Of a stretch of DNA of 64,000 nucleotides, positions 22,700 through 33,325 are shown in pieces. Origin of the DNA: Cenococcum geophilum 1.58 (lineage: Eukaryota > Ascomycota > Dothideomycetes > Gloniales > Gloniaceae); contig KV748268.1 of assembly GCA_001692895.1 (NCBI GenBank), positions 248,001-312,000 on the forward strand, given 5' to 3'. Every line of letters begins with the position of its first letter. Within the stretch, counting starts at the first letter, position 1. The notes under the pieces were generated by a model. That model did no database searches. It saw only the letters and a program-made list of their open reading frames with translations, and was not told the origin of the DNA. Position numbers and translations under genes: made by a program.

Positions 22700-25050
22700 C
22701 TATCTTTTAGTATGCCTTTAACTAATTTAATTTATATCTCCGTATCTGTTTTATAGAATACTTACTAAATAGTCTAAGGCGTAACGGCCCTAATAGAGAA
22801 CTTCGGCACTAGCATTATTCCCGTTTTACCTCCTGGCGTTATAACTAAGTAAGCTTATCCTACTCTTCTTTAAATTATTGCTAAATTTTCCAGGCTAAAC
22901 CGTTAGGGAAAATAATAGATAGCTTTTATTTACAGCTTGCTAAACGGGTAAGCGCCTTTTATTAACCCTATATATATGTTACTCTAGAAATATATATACT
23001 AGCCAATTAAAGCCGGCGAGGCTATTACTATTAGGTAAATCAAGACAGGTATTAAACGACCTCTTTTAAAAGGGATTAACGCGGCAGTAGGGGAAGGCAA
23101 AGTGTTATATACTGGCTTGGAAAGTATATATAGTGGAGATTTATAAAGTACTACTATGACTAATTAGGTTACGTCTAATTAGGATTTTAGAGGCAGTAGG
23201 CCTCTAAATTGTAGAAGATAATTAAATAGGTAGTAATTTTAAATAGTAGTATATAATGCAACCTAATAATTAAATTTGTAATTACTATAATATTATATAT
23301 AACAGCTATACTAAAGGAGTATTTGTTAGAGTATTATACCTAAGTAGTTCTTAGTATATAAACATACTAAAACAACTATTTTCTAACTCTAGTTTTGATA
23401 AGGCTGTATACGGTTATACTTAGTATAGTAAGCTGGTCTATATTAATTACTAGCTTTTATATAAACGTATCTATTTAAATAGTAGCCTAATTAATAATTA
23501 CATCCCCGTAATCCGTATAGCTTACTATTCCACTTTTTAACGTTTATATTAGAACATATTATAAACTATATAAAATAAGGGCTATACTAAATATACCTTT
23601 AATAAGGCCGAGAACTTAACTAGCTCCTCTATAGATCCCTATAGCTAAGCTTAGTGCCGTAAACTCTATAGCCGTTTAATGTTTTAAAGTTTCGCCCCAA
23701 ACTCTTTTGCTAGATCTTTATTTGTTATCTTTAGATAATATAATTTGAGAATTAATTAACGTATAACCTATACTATATTTCTAAAATCCTAACTTATAAT
23801 ACCTAATATAAGTACGTTATTAATAGAGTATGGAGCGTAAACAATCCCTGCGGGCTATACTATATTATTACCTTACTCTAGGTATAATACGAACGGAGCT
23901 AGTTATAGCGTATCGCTATTATTATTTACCTATTCCTCCAGCTCTATTTCCTATAACTTTAGCTATATAATCTATAGCTTGCGTCCTTCTTTAGCCGTTA
24001 TAGTTATTATTACTCCATAATAGTTTATATATAGTAGTAAGAATATATCTACCTTACTGCAGATCTAAAAGGCTATATAAGAAGATAGGTCTGCTAGCTA
24101 AAACTCTATACGTTTTCCACTCTGGTCTAACTCCTTTAAGTCCCTCAATATAGTATACGCCGGTATATTCGCTAAGCATTTAAATACCTTATTCTGTTTT
24201 TATACTTTAAGATTTAAGAAGTTAACTGGACTTATATATTTATCGCGAAATATTAAAATTACTTCTTCCGAAGGAAGGAATCTAGGTTTTAGGTATTCTC
24301 CTTCCTTATCTATTAGTTAATTATAGGTATGTACGTTAATACTAGGCTTAGTTAAGAGGTACATTAAATACTCTTTAGTTAGTATTATTAGTATTTTTAG
24401 CTTTAATACAGCTGGTATAACTAGTGGCATTACAGGACTTTCGGTTTCTAGTATTTTATGTACTTTAGCAGTAGAACAAACTATATATTTTTAACGGTGC
24501 GAGTTATTATACTTGTGGTTCTTCCAGTCTATACGCATGTACTTATTATAGGATATTAGCTCTCCTAGCTTATAACGCTCCAATATCTCCTTATAGCGAG
24601 GTAGCTTATATCCTAGCCTAGACTTTATATATTATAGGCTCTCTACCTACTTACGTATATATATATATACTTCATTCTTTACTACTTTAGTTACGAGTTT
24701 ACGTGCTTCCAGTAAATTAACTACACTACTATTAAAGGTTGTGTTTTGCTGGTGGTTTATATATATATTTAAACTAAGGTATATAACTCGGCTTAGGAGG
24801 CTCCTGGTAGCTAGTATAATTATAAAGCTATAGCGTAAGTGGTTATATTGGGCTTTCTAACTTTAAGATACTAATTAGTTACACTTATTATATAAGTATT
24901 GTTCGCCCTTAATTATCTATATAATAATGCTTTTAGGGTAGAGTTTTCGCATATACCGAGCCCAATTTGCTATTATAATATCCTTTTTACAACTTTTATA
25001 GTATCTACTAACGGTAGGGGAGGCGTTTAGTATATTGTTTTTATAATAAA
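22700..25050 (-). pseudogene. Unidentified minus-strand coding relic of about 700 codons
   Basis: A frame starting around 25,010 reads SRYYKSCKKDIIIANWARY, MRKLYPKSIIIQIIKGEQYL, then from about 24,740 SSVVNLLEARKLVTKVVKN, LGYKLPRYKEILERYKLGEL, MRIDWKNHKYNN, ESPVMPLVIPAVLKLKIL, YLKPRFLPSEEVILIFRDK and VFKCLANIPAYTILRDLKEL (24,160). It then drifts; past about 23,700 a different frame (WGETLKH, AIEFTALSLAIGI) looks coding. Stops are mostly at likely Gln codons. I recognise no family. The N-terminal part is rich in Lys and Tyr and could bind nucleic acid, but that is only a guess. It ends next to sequence without visible genes at 22,270-22,700. Confidence 0.55.
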
Positions 25051-25207
25051 GAGTATAGATAACTGGAAGCCAATAACGCTAGTTATAAAGGTTAAGTCTT
25101 ATGCGGTTTTAGTATAATAATGCGCTAGAATTCTAGTTATAAATACTAAAACTAATTAATCTGGGGGATATACCGGTTAATAGGGTTACATCGCGTAGCG
25201 TGGTTTA

Positions 25208-25231
25208 TTTTGGTATAACAATATACTAAAA
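25208..25231. repeat. Dispersed palindrome preceding the 12-bp minisatellite
   Basis: Copy of the palindrome in its TTTTGGTAT / ATACTAAAA form, followed after a few bases by TTGCGAAAATAGA and then the 12-bp minisatellite, the same order as at 12,108-12,298. Confidence 0.7.
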
Positions 25232-25262
25232 TCGGATTTGCGAAAATAGAGAATAGTTAGTT

Positions 25263-25512
25263 TAAGATAAGTGTTAAGATAAGTGTTAAGATGAGTGTTA
25301 AAACGAGTGTTAAGAGTGTTAAGATAAGATGGGTGTTAAGATAAGTGTTAAGATATTAAGATAAGTGTTAAGATAAGTATTAAAATAAGTGTTAAGATAA
25401 GTATTAAGATAAGTATTAAGATAAGTGTCGAGATAAGTGTCGAGATAAGTGTTAAAATAAGTGTTAAGGTAAATATCGAGGTAAATATTAAGGTAAATAT
25501 TAGGTGTTAAGA
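25263..25512 (+). repeat. 12-bp minisatellite AGATAAGTGTTA, second locus
   Basis: About twenty direct copies of the same unit as at 12,216-12,298, including variants with TCGAG in place of TTAAG. No gene overlaps it. Confidence 0.92.
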
Positions 25513-26110
25513 TGGGTATTAGTATAGCGACCGTTAATAAGCTAAGTGTACTTATTAGATATAGGAGATAGAAGATAGGGACTTAGGTTAGGGCCCTAGG
25601 ACAAAATACCTAAATCTTTTTCTACACGTCTTGCTATCCCTTTAGGGTGGAAATTATGCTATAAGTAGGAGGCCTATAGGTGTATATATATATATAGGGC
25701 GATTAAAGGAGTAAGGATAGGCATACTATTAATTTTATGGTAATCTTAATTTAAATAAAAGTATAGTATAAGTAATAGGGCAAAATAGGTAATTAGGACA
25801 CTTCTTTATAGAAGTCTTAAAGTAATAACCTAACGGTATTTTCCTCCTATTAATGTAGTATAGGTGTTACCTGGGGGGTATATACTATATACCTCTTATA
25901 TCTCCCTTAGAGTTTTTTTATACCTAAATTAGCGGAATTAGTTTATATAGACCTAAAACGGGGACCGCATCGGACGTTAAACAAAAATCAATAATAATAA
26001 TTATTATTATTTCGCGATATCCCTAAAATTATTATATGTAGTTGCGATTGTAAATCGCGGTATTTAGAAACGGTAATTTTGTCGTAAATCGCCTAACTCC
26101 TTATTATTGC
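25513..26110. other. Intergenic stretch with a short (AAT)n/(ATT)n palindrome
   Basis: No gene recognised. A trinucleotide run AATAATAATAATTATTATTATT-like lies near 25,990-26,012 and is self-complementary. Around 26,040-26,090 GATTGTAAATCGCGGT and GTCGTAAATCGCC repeat the core GTAAATCGC. Confidence 0.4.
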
Positions 26111-26900
26111 GTACTACTACATTAAATAATAGATCTATTAACCAATATTTTTCTTTAGTCCTCCCACCTATACCAATTTAGCAAGACCTTATATCCTCTA
26201 ATAATATATATACAACGTATATCCATTTACGTATGCTTATAACCTAACCTATACCCTTAACACCGCCGTTATTACCTTTATTGCTATTAGTGCCCTTAAT
26301 ATCTAGCCTAAACTTAGAGTGTCTACTAGTTATAAGTTAAAGAGTTTTAATATACTAATTCTCGTTACTAACTACGGCTTCTTGTAATTATAGGCTGTAT
26401 CTATACTAAGTATATATCCCTTAACCGATAAAGTTATAGATCTGCCGTTATTATATACTAACCACTAAATTAGCTAAAGTAATAGTAAAAGTTCCTTAAT
26501 AAATGATAACAATGACTATTTTTAGGAGTCTTAACTATAAGAACGCAGTAATAGTAGTACTAGTTATAAATATAGCACATCTTTTACCGGGTAGCAATAC
26601 TACCACCATCTTTAACTAGGATACTTTAATAGAAATAGATTAGCCATCTTACGCGCAGCTTAAGGACTCTTAGCTAGATATAATGCTAGCCAGATATAAT
26701 ATTTTAAAGCTCTACTAGGCTAAATTAAGTGGAAACAACGTTAATTAAGCTACTAGAGCTACTTACTAGAAACTAAGCTAGGTGTTTTAAATAAGAGCAT
26801 TAAGTAATATATAACCAATATAGCGGTATAGGGCGTGTTTTTAGCGTAAATAGAGGTTTTTAAGCCTAACTGCGTCTTAAGACCACCATATCTTTACTAT
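26110..26900 (+). pseudogene. Short unidentified plus-strand coding relic
   Basis: From about 26,560 to 26,890 the plus strand reads HLLPGSNTTTIFN, DTLIEID, PSYAQLKDS, LDIMLARYNILKLY and AKLSGNNVN with stops at expected Gln/Trp sites. Composition is protein-like; the family is unknown. The upstream part (26,110-26,500) contains Pro/Leu-rich text that may belong to the same gene but does not persist in frame. Confidence 0.35.
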
Positions 26901-27039
26901 ACTTTAACGTTAATAGTAAGTACAGTGCTAAGAGGGCAGGTAGAATACCTAGATTCTATCCTCGGAAGTTTAACTAAGTAAAAAATAAGATGGAGACCAC
27001 GTATTAGGAAATGGAGGTTCCTTTACAGGTAAGGCGCGC

Positions 27040-27180
27040 TCGCTTTTTTACCCTAGTTTAGCTAAGACCCAACCTTAACCTCGACTATAAAAGGCCTTCT
27101 CCCTCGCTGCTTTTGCCCTCATGCTCCATCTCCTCTTTTCTTTCCCGCTACCGTGCCACCTCAGACTCTAGCTGTCAGCT
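27040..27180 (+). promoter_or_regulatory. Promoter-like block: TATA box followed by pyrimidine tract
   Basis: TATAAAAG at 27,086-27,093 is followed within about 10 bases by a long C/T-rich tract (CCTTCTCCCTCGCTGC and onward to about 27,160), an arrangement common at transcription starts of filamentous fungi. It lies upstream of the plus-strand relics at 27.7-30.3 kb, in a patch where RIP is mild. Inference from arrangement only. Confidence 0.35.
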
Positions 27181-27659
27181 ATAAGGTATTTTCCATCCCC
27201 TTAGCGTCTATATAGGTGCTCTGCCCGCCTTCCCCAATCTCCATATATTTTATACTAACGATCACCTAGCGCTGCAACTCTTCGGCCCTTTTTATGGGAC
27301 ACATTTATACTCTCTCCTAGTGTTAACGCATGCTTCGGTCCTACCGTATTCCTCCTTTCTTCTCTCCTCTCTCCTCTCCTCCCTACGTCCCCTACCGATT
27401 AGTGCACTGGAATAACATTTCCATTTATCCTCTTCTTTACCTCCGCCTCTAGTAGTGTCTTAGACGTGACTATAATATACGACTCAATCCTTGTCGGAAC
27501 AGCTATAAATGGCTGTGCCGAGAACCGCCTAGTAATGGATTATACGGGTTATAGCTACTGCGAGCTACAGGACGCGTTAGGTAGTGTCGTATTATAGCGT
27601 CACGATAAAGGCGAAGCCAGACGCCGAAGTGGGTCCTTAGCGAAACTATAGGCTAATGC

Positions 27660-28760
27660 TAGTTACTTAGTTTAGTTAAAGCTGCGCCGCCGGAAGCTAA
27701 AAGCCCTCGCCCTCCTTAGCGCCTTTTTAACCTAGACCTAGACCTTACCCTTCCCTAATAATTAGAGGATTGCATTACAATTGGAGAAGCTGCTAGGCTT
27801 TAGTTTAATCTAGCCCCCTATTTAGTTAAGGAGGTACGGGTTATATAGAAATATCCTTTATATAGACCTAAGACTTATAAGGCGGAATCTGGGGGTAAAC
27901 GGCCTATTTAGTAGTATAGCCTGGCTTTTAGTGGAGCTGGTGTTATAATCTTACTCTTAGCTGATGAATACTGGAGAAAAATTCGCGTATTTAACCTTTT
28001 AACGGAGACGGACTTTATATAGTGGCTGCATTAGCTAAAAGGGCGCAGTGAGATAGATACGGGTGTAATCGCCTAATCTACTCGCGCTATCTACCCCCTT
28101 ATATTGTTTGTGATATCCAGCTATAGGTAAGGGTAAAATATAACTAAGGAAGTTCCTTAAATCTAGGGGAGAGATTTAAGGATACCCTTATTACTTAGAG
28201 TGTTTTTTAATACTTAGCAGAATTACGGCACGCCCCCTACCTGTCTAACCCTAGGAACTATAGTCTCGTAGAGAATCTAGCACGGAAGATCTAGTTTGCT
28301 AGTATAATCGGGTTAGAAAAATCGGGTTGGAAAACAGATACGTTAGCGCTAGCTCTAACTCTAAGGAATAAGGGTAGAGGCACTTCGCCACCAACCTCCT
28401 TAATAAGGAGGCTTGGTGCGATGCCCCTATTAGAGGCTGAATGTGCTAGGTTAGTTGGTTGGGTCTTGATTGTAGTTTCCTAATAGGCGTTGATCTTGTG
28501 ACAGAGTTTAAGCCTATATATACCTTTATGCGTTATAAACGGTAATTGCTAACGGAGCGTAGATTACACGTTTTGATTCGCTATTAAGTTGGTAGGGTTA
28601 TTTTAGTATAGATACTGCGGATATAAGCTAGTGGCGAAGAGGGAACTAGCGTAGACTTAAAAGCCTAGCGTAACCCGTCTTTTAGGGCTATTAAAAAGGC
28701 ATAAGGCAATAATAATTCTAATAATAATGGTGGCAGTAACGGTGGTATCTTCTTAACCCC
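27660..28760 (+). pseudogene. Unidentified plus-strand coding relic, mildly RIP-affected
   Basis: From about 27,740 a frame reads LEDCITIGEAARLQFNLAPY, LVKEVRVIQKYPLYRPKTY, LAFSGAGVIILLLADEYWR and IRVFNLLTETDFI with few stops. From about 28,330 a second frame reads LLNKEAWCDAPIRG, VSWLGLDCSFLIGVDLVTEF and PIYTFMRYKR, ending in an Asn/Gly-rich run near 28,720. The two probably belong to one gene separated by an intron or indel. No family was recognised. CA and TG are noticeably commoner here than elsewhere, so this copy is younger or was less exposed to RIP. The promoter-like block at 27,086 is suitably placed upstream. Confidence 0.45.
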
Positions 28761-29320
28761 TTCGTTTTGATTTATAAATTTCACTTAATAATATTAATTT
28801 CTATACTACACCCCCTGAAAAACTAAAGGCTTCTTAGCATTATGCAATTATAGCTTCTAAGGTAAATGTAAGCAACACACTTAAAAAGAGGACGAAAAAG
28901 GGGAGAGTACCTCACTTCCCTCTAAGAGATAATTCTATAAAATATTTGGCCTAGTTGCGCTTAGGCAAGTTATTCTATATTACCTTTTTTAAATATTTCA
29001 CCTAATAAGGCACCCGTAGATCCTAAGGCTTTTAACGAGTATAAAGATATTTACGAGAATATAAGTAACAGCTAAGACGCTAGAGGAAGCAATTAAGGTA
29101 ATTTAGTAATTATCCCCTCCTTTTTTTCCTAATAACTATAAATATGTCTAACGGTTAGCAGCGAATCTAATATTTATTAAAGATAATACAGCCGACCTAG
29201 ACTTGGAACCCGAAGCCAAAGGGGATAAAACTAGTAATACTGGCAATAAAGCTAATAAAGTCGGCGATTAACTAGCACCTTATGGGTTAGGTATGCACTT
29301 CCCCCCTATATAACGGCCTT
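28761..29320. other. Link region between two plus-strand relics
   Basis: Charged, Lys/Arg-rich frames (LKKRTKKGRVPHFPLRD near 28,890) and Asp/Asn-rich text (TADLDLEPEAKGDKTSN near 29,195) suggest a disordered linker of a larger protein, but the frame changes more than once. No domain is seen. Confidence 0.35.
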
Positions 29321-30300
29321 GCTTAACAATTATTAGGTAGCGGAAATAACCGCGGCAATAAGGACAACGAGGATAAGGAGTTACCTTCTTTAGAGGAGCT
29401 GGAAGATCTCTTTAGCACATCTACGTATAACTATCTTAAACCTATAGTAGAAGACGTTAATGAAATAAATAGCCTAGCTGAGGGAATTAATATTATAACT
29501 GTCCCCTAGGCTATACAGAAGTTAGAGATCTACGTAGTAACTAACCAAGACTCCTTAATAGCCAATAATATAGATAATATTGGTAGGTTATAGATATTGA
29601 AAATATTGTTACTATAACCTAATAACTATAATATAGACAATCCGCTTATTAGGAAGGAGGGTAATTATAAAAAAGGGAATACGGAAGGCGAATTATCCTT
29701 TATGCTAAGGAAGCGGAAGCTTAAGCGGAACAATATTACTAATTATAATTCTAACAACCCTACCAAAGAGAGTAGTGGGGGTAGTGAGGATAGTGATAAT
29801 CCACGTCCCTAGAAGCAACAAAGGCCACCCACCTATCGCGAAGACTTGTCTTCTAGCCCCCTTATCCCTAACCTCAACTCTTAATACCCGCAAGTTAACC
29901 AGCAAGTAGTATCCACTCCATATCCCGCTAGCCCTTCGCTTTAAAAGCCTACCCTTCTCTATAGTATTAAACCGCCGCATAATAAGGCTAGTAATTATAC
30001 TTATAATAAGGACAAGGACGGTAATAGCGGCGGCGTCGCTAATAACTGGAGCGACGTTTTAAACCTAGAGCCTGCTATAAAGCGTCATACCCGGACTAAA
30101 AAAGATAAAATTAATAAAGTGAGCTTAGATAATAAATGGGAGATTAATAATATTCTAGGGGAAAAAATAACTAAGTTAGGGCGCAAATATAAGGTGGCTT
30201 GGAAGCCTACCTGGGTTTATAAGAGCGGGCTTTTAAATTCTAACGATGTCCTTAAGTCTTATTAAAGACGCGTTTGGTAAGCTAAAGCTAGATTATTATA
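29320..30300 (+). pseudogene. Coding relic ending in a chromo-like domain
   Basis: A frame of about 320 codons begins with acidic text (DNEDKELPSLEELEDLFST), runs through a Ser/Asn/Pro-rich disordered middle, and ends with KWEINNILGEKITKLGRKYK, VAWKPTWVYKSGLLNS and NDVLKSY (30,130-30,265). The last part resembles a chromo domain: an opening strand, the K(Y/V)xVxWxxxW core and a final helix. Chromo domains of this kind occur in chromatin proteins and at the C-terminus of many fungal mobile-element proteins; context does not decide between these. A few in-frame stops break it. It may be the 3' end of the gene that starts near 27.7 kb. Confidence 0.5.
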
Positions 30301-31130
30301 GGTGTACTTTTTTTCTAAAGTTGTAAAAGTGAAGGGCAGGGTTGCCGTGTAGAAGAGACGGGGCTAGTAGCTTAGGCGTATTTTTGTGTTTTAGTTGGTC
30401 CTGCGGAAATAGAAAGCCGGGGTTTACATTTAGTGGTCTAATTATTTAAGTGCATTTTCTTAAGGCGGTGTTGCTATATGCAGCCATTTTTATCCAAATT
30501 TCGCTGCTAACTTATCTATGTTATATATATCTAATTAAAACGGAGCCTTATAAGTTGTAAGACTTATTATATTACTGGACATTACAGCACCTATTCGTTT
30601 ATATCACGAATTCTCTCTTTCACCATTAATATACTTAAGAATTCGTCGAATTATAAACTTCTCTATACTTAAGATATGCCAATCTACTAAGATTACCGTC
30701 TAATATAAAAAGTGCTAGAAGAGACCAAGATATTCCTTAAAGATAAATCGCATCGTCCCCTGCCCTAGTGTTATTATATAAGGTGGGTAAGCGTATTTTA
30801 ACCCAATACCTGTAACATAAAGTACGGCGTAGTTTAGGAGCTTGCTAGCAACTAGAGATTGTCTAGTATGTTCTAAATAAAGGATAGTTAGTATATTATA
30901 CTGTATATAAGGATAGTAAGACTAATGGACTTATAAAGCATAAAACTTACCTTCGTTAACGCCAATAACGCCTAAGAAATAGGTAAAGTATAAATCTGGA
31001 CAGAGAAGCCTTTAGATTTTTAAGCTAAAGACGAGATTTCGTGAACGTTAAAAGGAAAGCCTTAAGAGTGTAGAGGAAATGCCGCGGCGCCGTTACTAGG
31101 GATGGATTCCGTAAACCTACGAATAAGTTT
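30301..31130. other. No recognisable gene
   Basis: Mixed-composition stretch between convergent relics: the plus-strand chromo-like relic on the left and the minus-strand kinase relic on the right. Frames are short on both strands. The part next to 31,130 may hold the C-terminal end of the kinase gene, but I cannot follow it. Confidence 0.35.
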
Positions 31131-31134
31131 AAAT

Positions 31135-31880
31135 AGTTAAAATTCCTAGTTTTATAAACATACCTTACTTATCCATTTCTTTAATAACGTCATCTATATG
31201 GTTATATTTGCCGTTCTAATAGCCTCCAATAATGACTCTAAAGGCCCCTAGGGACTTTAATTTGGGAAATATTCCTTATTTATAACGATCTTCTATATTG
31301 TCGTTGGAAAGCTTATAAAAGGCGATATGACGCATTAAGATATAATAATAAGCCAATCTAAAGGTAAAAATTTCGTCCTTTTAAGGCGTGCTTAGATATA
31401 GAGCTTGGGCTCGAACAGAGTACAAAACGAGAAGAGGAGACCTATTAATTAATAAACTAGCGAAGTTAATTAGCTTTGCGTTTAAATGTTTATCTAAGAG
31501 AATATTATGGCACGAAATATCACCGTATATAATATATCTGGAGTAAATATATTTAAGAACGTCTGCAAGCTGTAAAATCTAACGCATTTATAAAATTCGA
31601 TTAATATTATTACTTCTGTCCTAAAGAAACCCGTAGAGCTAGCCGTTTAGAGCGCGTTTTAGACGTATTACCATGCGGTTATCCTTCCAGAAAAGTTCGC
31701 TGCTATGGTATTATAAGAGTCCATTATATTAACCGAGTCTCTTATAGATCTCCTTTTCAACTTTAATAAAGTGTTGAGAATTCGCGTTATTTGGAGCTTT
31801 AATAACCTCATTTTGAAGTTTATCGCAATATATAGTGCCCGAAATTCCCCAGCCGATAAGATTCTCACAGCTATAGCCAG
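31135..31880 (-). pseudogene. Eukaryotic-type protein kinase relic
   Basis: Serine/threonine-type protein kinase fold on the minus strand. In order: a glycine-loop segment LIGWGISGTIYCDK (about 31,820-31,862), the Lys strand NEVIKAP, a helix FIKVEKEIYKRL, then ILQLADVLKYIYS, the catalytic loop YGDISCHNILLDKHLNAK (31,470-31,535) equivalent to HGDISCxNxLLD, the metal-binding segment as NFAS in place of DFAG, and a C-lobe with SLGAFRVII and NHIDDVIKEMDK. Changes such as H-to-Y and D-to-N are those RIP yields. The length of about 245 codons matches a bare kinase domain. The 5' neighbour on the same strand (32,290-32,800) might be a separate gene. It resembles the compact kinases amplified in many ascomycetes. 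Confidence 0.82.
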
Positions 31881-32289
31881 GGGGTAGCACTATAATGAGG
31901 TCTATAAGTGTTAAAGTAGTAAAGGGCTTTAAAGGGGTGGCAAAATCCTGGTGTCTGGCTGACTAATCTATTATTTACCCTAGATTTTAGACGCTATTCT
32001 CGGACAAGATTAGTCTTTATAGCAGATATACTAACCCTAGGTCCTCTATCTAAGCTATACTAAGTCTTATTTATTCTAAACTTCGTCTTAAAAATATAAC
32101 GACGAAAATGTTTTATAGGACTCTACATTCCTTAATAGTCTATATAAAATTTTCTAATTATTCCCGTGCACCTATAAAATATTCCTTTATATAATTGGAT
32201 GGTAGTATTTCCATAGCCTCTAATATATAGCACCCTTAATTTGGCAGCGAGTAAGTCGGCTTACCTACCCCTATAGCCTAAGCTTTCTA

Positions 32290-32800
32290 GCCATCTATAT
32301 AATCTATTCTTCATTCCGTTGCTCTGCTATATATTCCTTAAGTGCTTATTTAAAGGCTTCTCTTTTAAATTTCGCCTCTTACTCTATATTGCAATTAGTC
32401 TAGAAAATTATATTATTAAAGGATATATACTTAGATAGTAGCGTAGAACCGCAAGTTTATTAGGAAGCTTCTTATAGGCTTTATTAGAAATATTATACGC
32501 ACCAACTGCGTACTTAACACCTTCTTCGTAAATTATATTACGAAGGATCTCTAAACTCGATATGGTGCGGTCACTAAAAGGCATTGCGATATAAACAAGT
32601 ATAGAGTGATTGCCATCGGTTATGCAAACGCTTTTATTAAAGTTAGCGGTAAGGACTTGAAATCTTACCACTATGGGGGCGGCTTTAAGAGTTATAAGAG
32701 CGGCTATAAGAGTATCCTTAGGATCGGGAACCTCCCTAGGAAGATGTGATATAGTAAGTAACAAGAATGTCGGCTCTAGAGGTCTGGACTTAGTAGTCTA
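32290..32800 (-). pseudogene. Unidentified coding relic with a 118-codon stop-free patch
   Basis: Minus-strand text includes PREVPDPKDTLIAALITL, APIVVRFQVLTANFNKSVC, NHSILVYIAMPFSDRT, SSLEILRNIIYEEGVKYAVG and NKLAVLRYYLSIYPLII, open from 32,764 to 32,408. The stretch reads like a folded domain, and the frame goes on leftward with stops (ESLGYRGR, LRVLYIRGYG). No family was recognised. It may be the upstream part of the kinase gene, but the 400-bp interval between them gives no clear link. Confidence 0.45.
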
Positions 32801-33052
32801 TTAATGCATTAGCCGATAAAACGATAGTATACGCTATACTATATGCATGTCGAAGACCGGTTAAAGGTTAAGCATACTATACGTGGCCAATGTCTTGCTG
32901 GAACGATAAGGGCATACACAGGTCCGAACTTAGTACGCTAAATGCATTAGAAGGCGGCGTTAGCAACTTAATGCGGATATATAGTTATGCGTGGCGAAGG
33001 TCAGTAGAGGGCTAACTATAATATAGTTTAACCCCGATTGTTTAGAAGCAGT
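32801..33052. other. Intergenic; short repeated TATGC/GCGTGG blocks
   Basis: Contains the loosely repeated blocks CTAATGCATTAG-like (AATGCATTAGCCGATA near 32,800 and AATGCATTAGAAGGCG near 32,940) and CTTAGTA(G/C) preceding each, so it looks like a degenerate tandem pair of about 140 bp. No gene. Confidence 0.4.
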
Positions 33053-33325
33053 AAAAGTATATATAGGCCCAAAATTGGAGGCGTTAATTAACCTAGAAAG
33101 CAAGAACGGAATACTAATTACCTATAAAAAAAATCCATTAGTGGGCCACTGTAGATATAAAGGCGTTTTAGTAGCTAAGCTAGTAAGCCCTAGAGTGCTA
33201 AATTATACTAATATTCTCTTAACTTTAAGCTAAGTAATAGGCTTAAGGTATAGGGCTGTATATAGGGGCTTAGTTCCAGTACTAGTTAATATACAGGAGC
33301 TAGTACGTTTTAGATTGACGAGTAA
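33053..33325 (+). repeat. Dispersed 275-bp repeat, copy 1
   Basis: Matches 54,173-54,448 in direct orientation. Shared blocks are AATTACCTATAAAAAAA, GTGGGCCA(C/T)TG, GCTAAGCTAGTAAGCCC, TAATAGGCTTAA(G/A)GTATAG and TACGTTTTA. No coding potential and no clear terminal inverted repeats; it could be a small nonautonomous element. Differences are mainly RIP-type. Confidence 0.82.

Noticed and set aside
29705-29980. Minus-strand open frame of 91 codons
   Set aside because: It is antisense to the Ser/Asn/Pro-rich part of the chromo-like relic, whose own frame extends far beyond on both sides.
33250-33300. Possible Pol III box B in the dispersed 275-bp repeat
   Set aside because: Only a vague GGTTCTAG-like resemblance in one copy; box A is not convincing, so a SINE call is not supported.
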